In this document: positions 9,825 to 16,687 of the stretch, piece by piece | Layout: the number at the start of each line of letters is the position of its first letter | Position numbering within the stretch: position 1 is the stretch's first letter | Assembly (NCBI GenBank): GCA_963976695.1 | Contig: CAXBMB010000002.1 | Location: 55,124-119,123 of the forward strand | DNA from: CAXBMB01 sp963976695 | Lineage (GTDB): Bacteria > Pseudomonadota > Alphaproteobacteria > Kiloniellales > DSM-21159 | Direction of reading: 5' to 3' | Length of the DNA: 64,000 bases | Made by a program: the position numbers and the translations under genes | Notes under the pieces: model-generated | The model's input: the letters and a program-made list of their open reading frames with translations, nothing else | Database searches by the model: none | What the model was told of the DNA's origin: nothing

Positions 9825-10550
9825 TCAAGTCCCCTGACGCTGGTTTTCAAAGAAGGTCTGGCGGCGGCCGCGCAGTACGATATCGAAGCGGTAGGCCAGG
9901 TAGTCCATCGGCCGATTGGCGCTCAGGTCAAGCGACGCCACCAGCCGCGCCGCCGCCGCGGGGTCGGCTATCGCCTGCACGATCGGGCAGCGCGGGATCA
10001 GCGGATCGCCCTCGAAATACATCTGGCTGACCAAACGGGTAGCGAAGGCCGGCCCGAAGAGGGAGAAATGAATATGCGCCGGCCGCCAGTCATTGACCCG
10101 GTTGGGCCAGGGATAGGGTCCGGGCTTGACGGTGTGAAAGAAATAGCGGCCCTGCTCATCGCTCAGGCAGCGGCCATACCCCGAAAAGTTTGGGTCCGGC
10201 GCGCCGAGATAGCCGTCCTTGACGTGGCGATACTTGCCGCTGGCGTTGGCTTGCCACACCTCGATCAAGCAATTCGGCACCGGCTTGGCGTTTTGATCCA
10301 GCACCCGCCCCTGCACCAGAATACGCGCGCCGATCGGCGGGCCGTCCACCTGGGCGTTGCACAGCAGGTCATTGTCCAGCGGATCCAGATCGGCTTGGCC
10401 GAAAGTCGGCCCGGTCAGTTCACTCAGCGTCGGTGTGAAGGACAACAAGGGCCGCTGCGGTGCGCGGAAAACCGTGGTTTTGTAGTCTGGAAAATAGGGG
10501 GCCGGATGCCCCGACCGATCCCGGGGATAATAGTCGCCTTGCCACGCCAT
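9825..10550 (-). CDS. pcaH: Protocatechuate 3,4-dioxygenase, beta subunit
   Basis: Catalytic, Fe(III)-binding chain that opens the ring of protocatechuate to 3-carboxy-cis,cis-muconate. The 241-aa protein has the four iron ligands one position before their Pseudomonas putida beta-chain numbers: Y107 (GKYRH), Y146 (GPYPWPN), H159 and H161 (HIHFSLFG). The N-terminal YYPRDRSGHPAPYF resembles known PcaH chains. It lies between pcaC (12-nt gap) and pcaG (3-nt gap). Confidence 0.96.
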   Translation of the reverse strand: MAWQGDYYPRDRSGHPAPYFPDYKTTVFRAPQRPLLSFTPTLSELTGPTFGQADLDPLDNDLLCNAQVDGPPIGARILVQGRVLDQNAKPVPNCLIEVWQANASGKYRHVKDGYLGAPDPNFSGYGRCLSDEQGRYFFHTVKPGPYPWPNRVNDWRPAHIHFSLFGPAFATRLVSQMYFEGDPLIPRCPIVQAIADPAAAARLVASLDLSANRPMDYLAYRFDIVLRGRRQTFFENQRQGT

Positions 10551-10562
10551 TGCGCCACGCTC

Positions 10563-10985
10563 CTAAGTTTCTTCGTCTTGATAAATCTTCTTGGCGATGC
10601 GGATCGCCTGATTGGCCAGCGGCACGCCGGCATAGACCGCCACCATCAGCAGCGCCTCCTTCACCTCTTCCGGCGAGGCGCCGGTGCGGCGAGTCGCGCG
10701 GATGTGCATGGCCAATTCCTCCTGGTGGCCCAGCGCGGCCATCATGGTCACGGTCAACAGGCTCCGGTCCCGCTTGCTTAACCCCGGCCGGCTCCACACC
10801 GAACCCCAGGCACCTTCGGTTATAAAGCGCTGAAAATCTTCATCAAAAGCTGTCTTTGCGGCTTCCGCCCGGTCGACGTGAGCCTCGCCGAGAACCGCGC
10901 GACGGGTGGCCATGCCCTGCTCAAAGCAGCCGTCATTCCCGCCAACTTTCGAGCCGGACAGCTTGTTGTCGTCAGACAAGTTCAT
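10563..10985 (-). CDS. pcaC: 4-carboxymuconolactone decarboxylase
   Basis: Small CMD/AhpD-like decarboxylase that makes 3-oxoadipate enol-lactone. The 140-aa protein has the core RRAVLGEAHVDRA, then WGSVWSRPGLSKRDRSLLT and EELAMHIRA, all typical of PcaC. The start at 10985 overlaps the end of pcaD by 14 nt and has a clear GGAGG site 3-7 nt upstream (GGAGGACAATG), so coupling to pcaD is likely. pcaC and pcaD are separate genes here, not the fused pcaL form. Confidence 0.94.
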   Translation of the reverse strand: MNLSDDNKLSGSKVGGNDGCFEQGMATRRAVLGEAHVDRAEAAKTAFDEDFQRFITEGAWGSVWSRPGLSKRDRSLLTVTMMAALGHQEELAMHIRATRRTGASPEEVKEALLMVAVYAGVPLANQAIRIAKKIYQDEET

Positions 10986-11790
10986 TGTCCTCCAGAAAGT
11001 CGGTCAGCAGCAGCAGCAGCGCCTCCGGCGCCTCCACGCAGGGCAGATGGCCGACCCCCTCAATCTCGGCGAAAACCGCGCCATCGATCAGCTTGGCGGT
11101 GGCCTGCACCAGCTCGGGCGGCGTCGAGCCGTCCTCGCTGCCGACCACACAAAGCGTCGGCAGCTTTAGCGCGCGGGTGCTGTGGGTGTAGTCGGTCGTC
11201 ATCAGCGCGTGGCAGGTGCCGAGGTAACCCGCCAAGGGTGTGCGGGTCAGCATGGCGTGATAGCCGGCCAGCTCGGCCCGGCGCTGGTCGCGGAACTCCT
11301 GCGAGAACCAGCGCCCTAGAATGGCATCGGAAATGCTGTCGATCCCGCCGGCGGCCACCGCATCAATGCGCGGCTGCCAAAGGTCCAGCGAACCGATGCG
11401 CGCCGCCGTGTCACACAGCACCAGCGCTTTCACCAAGTCGGCGCGCCGGGTAGCCAGGCCCTGGGCGATCATGCCGCCGACCGACAGCCCGACAACCACC
11501 GCCGCGGTCACCGCGAGATGATCCAGCAGCGCCTCCAGATCGTCCACATGGTCCGACATGGCGTAGGGCGACGCCGGCGCATCCGACAGGCCGTGTCCGC
11601 GCTTGTCATAGCAAATCACCCGCAGCGGTCGATCCAACGCGGCGGCAAGGCCGTCAATCAAGGCGTCCCAGATTCGGAAATCCGTGCCAAGGGAATTGGC
11701 GAAAACCAGCGTCGGCGCGGTTTTTTCACCGTGATCACGATAGTGCAGCACCACCGGGCCTGACGGCGAGTCCAACTGTTGGAATTTCAA
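10972..11790 (-). CDS. pcaD: 3-oxoadipate enol-lactone hydrolase (probable TTG start)
   Basis: Alpha/beta hydrolase that opens the enol-lactone to 3-oxoadipate. The nucleophile is S103 in GLSVGG; the catalytic His is in EGVGHLPCVE and FANSLGTDFRIWD forms the oxyanion region. There is no ATG near the conserved N-terminus. I choose the TTG at 11790 (MKFQQLDSP, 272 aa) because GGAGG lies 8 nt upstream and the length matches the family. An ATG at 12039 would add 83 low-complexity residues across the regulatory region. It is the first gene of pcaDCHGFB and divergent from pcaQ. Confidence 0.92.
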   Translation of the reverse strand: MKFQQLDSPSGPVVLHYRDHGEKTAPTLVFANSLGTDFRIWDALIDGLAAALDRPLRVICYDKRGHGLSDAPASPYAMSDHVDDLEALLDHLAVTAAVVVGLSVGGMIAQGLATRRADLVKALVLCDTAARIGSLDLWQPRIDAVAAGGIDSISDAILGRWFSQEFRDQRRAELAGYHAMLTRTPLAGYLGTCHALMTTDYTHSTRALKLPTLCVVGSEDGSTPPELVQATAKLIDGAVFAEIEGVGHLPCVEAPEALLLLLTDFLEDNELV

Positions 11791-12081
11791 TCGCTGTTCC
11801 TCCAATGCCACAAGTTTCAACGCCACAAGTTTGAAAAACCCACTTGCCCGCCGCCAGAGCCAGAGCCAGAGCCGAAACCGGAGCCCGCCCCGCCGCCGGG
11901 AATACCCAGCGGCGACAGGGGGCGGGATTATCCCTCGGGCAGACAAGGTTTGTTGTTCCCGTTGCGGGCAGAGTGCCCTCGCAATTCGCTTATGTAAAAT
12001 GATAATAATGGCTTTATACATAGCCGTTTGCTCATGCATCCGGTGGAAAATCTAGATGGGAACAGGCAATGAGGCCCGGCC
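11791..12081. promoter_or_regulatory. pcaD/pcaQ divergent control region with AT-rich dyad and short repeats
   Basis: Divergent intergenic region of 291 bp. The pcaQ-proximal part is AT-rich and holds two nested dyads: TATGTA (11991-11996) with TACATA (12017-12022), and inside it ATAA (12005-12008) with TTAT (12014-12017). PcaQ of rhizobia is known to bind an ATAACC-N4-GGTTAA type site between pcaD and pcaQ, so this is the best candidate operator, though the match is only partial. Nearer pcaD are two copies of GCCACAAGTTT and three tandem CCAGAG units (11854-11871). Confidence 0.55.
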
Positions 12082-13047
12082 ATGTCTGAACGGCTGATCG
12101 ACCGGCGGATCAAGTTTCGTCATCTGCAATGCTTCCTGGAAGTCACCCACCGAAAATCGGTTGTACGGGCGGCCGAAGCCCTGAACGTCACCCAGCCCGC
12201 CGTTTCCAAGACCTTGAGCGAACTGGAGGAAATTCTTGGCGCCCGCCTGCTGGAACGCAGCCGCTCCGGCGTCGCCCTGACCGCCATCGGCGAGGTTTTT
12301 CTGCACTACGCCGGGGCTTCGATCGCCGCCATCCGGCAAGGATTTGATTCCGTGGCACAAGCCCGCATGACCGGCGAAAGCTTCATCCGGATCGGCGTTC
12401 TGCCATCGGTTGCCGCCCGGGTGGTTCCGCAGGCGACCTTGCGCTTCAAGCAGGCCGCCAGCGGCGCGGTGATCAACCTGGTGACCGGCCCCAACCCCTA
12501 TCTGCTGGACCAGCTGCGCGAGGGGCGTCTGGACCTGGTGGTCGGGCGCATGGGCGCGATTGACCAGATGATCGGGCTTTCCTTCGCCCAACTCTATTCG
12601 GAACAGGTGGTGCTGGCGGTCCGCGCCGGCCATCCGCTGGCGCGGGCGGCCGAGCTTAACATGGCGCAGGTGGTCAGCTATCCGGTGCTGTTTCCCAACG
12701 AAGGGGCCGCCATCCGACCGATGGTGGAATCCCTGCTGATCGCCGAGGGCATTGGCAGCCTGCCGGATCGCATCGAAACCGTTTCCAACGCCTTCGGACG
12801 GGCCTTCGTGCGGCAGTCCGATGCGGTCTGGTTCATCTCCAGCGGCGTGGTGGCGATCGACGTGGCGGAAGGAAATCTGGTGGAGCTGGGCCTGGATACC
12901 AGCCACACCCTCGGCCCCGTGGGACTTTCCACGCGCAGCGATGAAGAGCCCAGCCCGGCGATACGGCTGTTCATCAACGCCCTGCGCGAGGTGGTCCAGG
13001 AAAGACAGCCGAGCCGCACAACACACACAGGCCAGCACCCGACCTGA
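12082..13047 (+). CDS. pcaQ: LysR-family regulator PcaQ
   Basis: Activator of the pca operon in alphaproteobacteria, responding to pathway intermediates. The 321-aa protein has the N-terminal winged helix-turn-helix (RHLQCFLEVTHRKSVVRAAE, then LNVTQPAVSKTLSELE) and a LysR substrate domain with IRIGVLPSVAARVVP and LVTGPNPYLLDQLREGRLD. GAGG lies 8 nt before the ATG. It is divergent from pcaD, the usual PcaQ arrangement, and convergent with dctM 14 nt away. Confidence 0.93.
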   Translation: MSERLIDRRIKFRHLQCFLEVTHRKSVVRAAEALNVTQPAVSKTLSELEEILGARLLERSRSGVALTAIGEVFLHYAGASIAAIRQGFDSVAQARMTGESFIRIGVLPSVAARVVPQATLRFKQAASGAVINLVTGPNPYLLDQLREGRLDLVVGRMGAIDQMIGLSFAQLYSEQVVLAVRAGHPLARAAELNMAQVVSYPVLFPNEGAAIRPMVESLLIAEGIGSLPDRIETVSNAFGRAFVRQSDAVWFISSGVVAIDVAEGNLVELGLDTSHTLGPVGLSTRSDEEPSPAIRLFINALREVVQERQPSRTTHTGQHPT

Positions 13048-13061
13048 GGGTCGGCGACACC

Positions 13062-14399
13062 CTATCCGTTCAGCAAACGCGGCAGAAAAAGCGTGATGGC
13101 GGGAAAGAAAATCAACAGCGCCACGCGCAGAATCTCAACGAGAAAAAACGGCATCACGCCCTTGAAGGTTTCCACCATGGGCACCTCGCGGGCCAGCGAG
13201 TTGATGATAAAGACGTTCAGTCCCACCGGCGGTGTGATCAGTCCCAGCTCCACCACAATCAGGGCGATGATCCCGAACCAGACCTTCAATTCCTCTTCCG
13301 ACAAGCCAAAGTCCAGTCCCGCGATGATCGGCCAGAGGAAGGGAATGGCCAGCAGGATCATCGACAGCGAGTCCATCATGCAGCCCAGCAGGATCAGCAC
13401 CACCAGGATCAGCACCATGATCACGTAGGGGTCCAGTCCGCTTCCCCCCACCCATTCGGCCGCCAGGATCGGAAGACCGGCGCGCGACAGAAAGATTTTC
13501 AGCAGTTCGGCGCCAAACAGGATCAGATAGATCATCGCCGAGGTGTTGGCGGTGTTCAGCAGCGCCTCCTTAAGCCCGCGCCAGCCCAGGTCGCCCATTC
13601 CAAGCAGCCGCAAGATCCACCCATAGAGCCCGACCAGTAGGGCGCCGACCGCCGCCGCGGGGGTGGGATTGAACAGACCAAAGTAGATTCCCCCGATCAC
13701 CACCGCGAACACCGCCAGCACCGGGGCCAGCTTCACCGTCAGGCGCAGCTTCTCGGGCCAGGGCACCGGCTCTCCGCGCGGGCCCGCCTCCGGATAGAGG
13801 CGCACATAAAGGGCGATAACCGCCACGAAGAAGACCACCGCCAGCAGGCCCGGCACCAAGGCGGCCATGAACATGGTGACAATATTGGCCTCGACGGTAA
13901 TGGCGTAGATAACCAGCACCACCGAGGGCGGAATGAGGATCCCCAGGGTGCCGCCGGCGGCCAGGGTGCCGGTGGCCAAGGAGGGCGCGTACTTGAGCCG
14001 GCGCAACTCCGGCAGGGCCACCTGCCCCATGGTCGACGCGGTGGCCAGGGAGGAGCCGCAGACCGCGCCAAACCCGGCGCAGGCCCCGATAGCGGCCATG
14101 GCCACCCCGCCGCGATAGCGGCCGATCCAGGCGTTGACGCCTGAAAACAGATCCCGGCTCAGGCCCGAACGGCTGGCGAACTGGCCCATCAGGATAAAGA
14201 GCGGAACAACCGACAGGTCATAGATCGAGAACTGGGCGTAAGCCAAATCCTGGAGCTGAAACAGCAGGATCCGATAGCCCGACAGCACCGCCGTTCCCAC
14301 GGCGCCGACCACGATCATCGACAGCGCAATGGGAATTCGCAGGGCGATCAGCGCAAACAGCCCGACCATCCCCAAAATACCGATGGCCACGGCGCTCAT
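13062..14399 (-). CDS. dctM: TRAP transporter large permease (DctM/SiaM type)
   Basis: Large membrane subunit of a tripartite ATP-independent periplasmic transporter, using the ion gradient to move an organic anion. The 445-aa protein starts MSAVAIGILGMVG and shows about a dozen hydrophobic helices and family segments such as GCAGFGAVCGSSLATASTMG and LGILIPPSVVLVIYAI. The ATG at 14399 is used rather than the upstream extension because it overlaps the dctQ stop as ATGA. Its place beside pcaQ suggests an aromatic acid substrate; this is inference. Confidence 0.93.
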   Translation of the reverse strand: MSAVAIGILGMVGLFALIALRIPIALSMIVVGAVGTAVLSGYRILLFQLQDLAYAQFSIYDLSVVPLFILMGQFASRSGLSRDLFSGVNAWIGRYRGGVAMAAIGACAGFGAVCGSSLATASTMGQVALPELRRLKYAPSLATGTLAAGGTLGILIPPSVVLVIYAITVEANIVTMFMAALVPGLLAVVFFVAVIALYVRLYPEAGPRGEPVPWPEKLRLTVKLAPVLAVFAVVIGGIYFGLFNPTPAAAVGALLVGLYGWILRLLGMGDLGWRGLKEALLNTANTSAMIYLILFGAELLKIFLSRAGLPILAAEWVGGSGLDPYVIMVLILVVLILLGCMMDSLSMILLAIPFLWPIIAGLDFGLSEEELKVWFGIIALIVVELGLITPPVGLNVFIINSLAREVPMVETFKGVMPFFLVEILRVALLIFFPAITLFLPRLLNG

Positions 14400-14971
14400 G
14401 ACCGATCCCCGTCGGCGAAAAACCGACGACCGCCGAAGCCCATGTTCCGACCGCTCAGCAGCTCGACCAGCATGGCCAGGCTCACCAGCGTCATCAGCAG
14501 CAGCGAAATCAGAATCGGCGGAAAGACCTGCCAAATGGCGAAGCCCAGAATCGGGGTGGATTCGGCAAAGGTGGGGTCATAGTAATCCCAGCCGCCCAGC
14601 CACATCCGCCAGACAAGCAGCAACCCCAGGACAAACATCAAAAATAGCGAAATGATTTCCACGCCGCGCTGAAAGGGACGCGAGGCGTGCAGGGTAAAGA
14701 TATCGACGGCAACATGGCCGCGCGTCATCTGGCAGTAGGGCAAAAAGGCAAAAACCGCCACCGCGCTGCCCAACTGAACCAATTCAAAATCCCCCGGCAG
14801 CGGTGTGTTGAACAGCAGGTCCAGCAGCACGGAAACCGAGGTCGCCACCACCAGAGCCAGCAGAAGCCCGCCGCCGAGCAGCGCCCAAAACACCACAAGA
14901 CGCCTTAGAACCCGCAAGGGCCACGCTGCTTGTTCCGAGTCGCCATCGTCTTGTGCGCTTGGATTTAACAC
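14396..14971 (-). CDS. dctQ: TRAP transporter small permease (DctQ type)
   Basis: Small four-helix membrane subunit that pairs with the large TRAP permease. The 191-aa protein has hydrophobic helices near 25-48, 66-82, 105-125 and 148-168 and a family-typical segment VFAFLPYCQMTRGHVAVDIF between helices 2 and 3. It couples to dctM by a 4-nt overlap. About 230 bp containing tandem repeats and a strong hairpin separate it from dctP. Confidence 0.9.
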   Translation of the reverse strand: MLNPSAQDDGDSEQAAWPLRVLRRLVVFWALLGGGLLLALVVATSVSVLLDLLFNTPLPGDFELVQLGSAVAVFAFLPYCQMTRGHVAVDIFTLHASRPFQRGVEIISLFLMFVLGLLLVWRMWLGGWDYYDPTFAESTPILGFAIWQVFPPILISLLLMTLVSLAMLVELLSGRNMGFGGRRFFADGDRS

Positions 14972-15060
14972 CTCGACCTAAACCTTCTTGTTGATCCGCC
15001 GGCGCGCCCGCCACCCCAGGCTATCGAGCCCGCCCGCCACCTCGGGCCGCCACACCGACC

Positions 15061-15110
15061 GACCGGAGGTGTTGACCGGAGGTGTTGGCCGGGGACGTTG
15101 GCCGGGGGGG
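15061..15110. repeat. 13-bp tandem repeat in the dctP-dctQ spacer
   Basis: Two identical units GACCGGAGGTGTT (15061-15073 and 15074-15086) are followed by a diverged unit GGCCGGGGACGTT and a partial unit of mostly G. A similar 13-bp array with an ACCGG core lies at 36974-37035. The function is unknown; it may be a slippage product. Confidence 0.75.
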
Positions 15111-15147
15111 CCACTGAGGGGAAATTTCCACCGAAGATCGCCCGAGG

Positions 15148-15186
15148 CAAGACCGGCGGTCCCAATCGATGAGACCGCCGGTCTTG
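15148..15186 (-). terminator. Strong hairpin after dctP (attenuator or mRNA stabiliser)
   Basis: A perfect 14-bp inverted repeat, CAAGACCGGCGGTC and its complement, with an 11-nt loop, starts 15 nt after the dctP stop. There is no run of T after the stem on the minus strand, so complete termination is doubtful. In binding-protein transporter operons such hairpins often let the binding-protein mRNA outnumber the permease mRNA; that role is inferred. Confidence 0.65.
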
Positions 15187-15201
15187 GCGCAATGCTTCCG
15201 G

Positions 15202-16245
15202 TTACTGGGCGCTGTATTTCTTGATTGTCGCCCGGGCTTTGTCCAGCAGGGCCTGGCCATCGATGCCGTTGGCGGTGGCTTCCGCGACCCAGCGCTGATT
15301 GACCTTTTCCAGGCGGGTCCTGAAAACCTCCAACTCCTGCGGCGTCAGCTTGATGATCTCATTGCCGCGCGCCAACATCGCCGCTTTGCCGGGTTCCTCC
15401 GCCGCATTCCAGACATCGCCAATTTCGCCGGCAATGTTGATTCCGGAATTGGCGTCGATCACCGCTTTCAGGTCGTCGGGTAGGGCCTCATACTTTCCCC
15501 GGTTCATCCCGAAAATGAACACGGCGGTGCCGAAACGCTCCCCATTGGGGCCTTCGGTCGCATATTTGGTCAGTTCCGGCACCTTCAGCGGCAAGGCCAC
15601 CTCGAAGGGGATCATCGCACCGTCCACCACCTTCTTGGACAGGGCCGGCGGCAACTGCGGCACCGGCATGCCGACCGGATTGGCGCCCAGTTCTTCCAGC
15701 ATCCAACCGCCGGTGCGACTTGGAATTCGGATTTTTTTGCCCTTCAAGTCATCGGGACTGCGCACCGGCGTGTCGACGGTGAACACCGCCTGACCGCTGT
15801 GAACATGCACCAGGATGGGCTTTATGTCCTTGAAATCATCCGCCAGTTCGTCCGCCATCATTTCCTGAATCGCCAGGTTTGTGGCCACGGCATTGTTGAC
15901 GTGAACGAAGGGCAGTTCGAAAACTTCGGTGCGCGGAAAGGTGCCCGCAGTATAGCCGGCGACCGTCCAAACCAGGTCGACCACGCCGTCACGGACCTGC
16001 TTGTAAAGCTGCGGCGGCTTTCCGCCCAGAGTCATGGAGGGATAGATCTCCACCGTTATCCGGCCGTTGGACTGCGCTTCCACGCGCTTGGCCCAGGGTT
16101 CCAGCAATTTGGTCTGGGCCACCGCCTTCGGCGGAAGAAAGTGGTGAATTTTCAGGGTAACCTCAGCCGCCTGCGCTGTTGCGGACAGCAAAAGGGCCGA
16201 TAGGGCAATGCCAAGACTCAGCTTGACGGCGCGAAGCAACAACAT
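15202..16245 (-). CDS. dctP: TRAP transporter solute-binding protein (DctP type), aromatic acid candidate
   Basis: Periplasmic binding protein of the TRAP system. The 347-aa precursor has a signal peptide (MLLLRAVKLSLGIALSALLL, cleavage after AQAA) and DctP-family segments such as LKIHHFLPPKA, TVEIYPSMTLGG, DLVWTVAGYTAGTFPRTEVF and DLKGKKIRIPSRTG. In this family an Arg in the last-named region binds the substrate carboxylate. It is first in the dctPQM operon. Closeness to pcaQ, pca and pob genes suggests 4-hydroxybenzoate, protocatechuate or a similar acid; no binding residue proves this. Confidence 0.92.
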   Translation of the reverse strand: MLLLRAVKLSLGIALSALLLSATAQAAEVTLKIHHFLPPKAVAQTKLLEPWAKRVEAQSNGRITVEIYPSMTLGGKPPQLYKQVRDGVVDLVWTVAGYTAGTFPRTEVFELPFVHVNNAVATNLAIQEMMADELADDFKDIKPILVHVHSGQAVFTVDTPVRSPDDLKGKKIRIPSRTGGWMLEELGANPVGMPVPQLPPALSKKVVDGAMIPFEVALPLKVPELTKYATEGPNGERFGTAVFIFGMNRGKYEALPDDLKAVIDANSGINIAGEIGDVWNAAEEPGKAAMLARGNEIIKLTPQELEVFRTRLEKVNQRWVAEATANGIDGQALLDKARATIKKYSAQ

Positions 16246-16687
16246 GGACGTTCCTCCCTAGCAGATTTTTGTCCGGATCTTATCCCGATCCTCAAAGCCG
16301 ACACTACCGCCTAAATGTGGTTATTCAAAATTACAAACTCCGATGGTTCCATAACGAAATCGACATATTTCACGCAATAGCTTTTCTTAATGAATTTTGC
16401 GCGCCGCGCTTGCGGCGTCATGCTATCTATAGCTTTTTTTCCCTTAGCTTTAAGCTATCCATGGTTTCCATCGATACCCCCGCCGCTATCGCTGCGATTC
16501 CGGTGGCCCTCCGGCCGGATGTCGTTGAAAACCCGCAGCCGCTGGGCTGGAGCTGCAGGGTGATCGAGCCATACCAAGGGGTGGCGCGTCCATCTTATGG
16601 AACAAAAACTGCAACCGCCGGCGCAAGCAACCTTGCCCCCGGCGCGAAGCGCTTTGCCTTTGCCCACCCCTGCGGCAAACTGCGGCC
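16246..16687. promoter_or_regulatory. Control region between dctP and ydbH with palindromic LysR-like box
   Basis: Divergent promoter region of 442 bp with no convincing gene. About 16310-16460 is AT-rich, unlike its surroundings. It contains a perfect palindrome TAGCTTTAAGCTA (16445-16457), which fits the T-N11-A pattern of LysR-type operators, near a T-rich tract. It could serve the TRAP operon, about 200 bp from the dctP start. The 3' part near ydbH is GC-rich and shows nothing recognisable. Confidence 0.5.

Noticed and set aside
9234..10781. Plus-strand open frame of 515 codons over pcaG and pcaH
   Set aside because: Antisense shadow in GC-rich DNA; both dioxygenase subunits on the other strand have the family motifs.
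11840..12039. N-terminal extension of pcaD to an ATG at 12039
   Set aside because: It would code for a low-complexity WLWLW-type segment across the regulatory repeats, and the TTG at 11790 has a better ribosome site and the family length.
16300..16365. PcaQ-like box upstream of dctP (GGTTAT and CCATAAC fragments)
   Set aside because: The fragments do not form the ATAACC-N4-GGTTAA spacing; I could not fit the motif without several mismatches.
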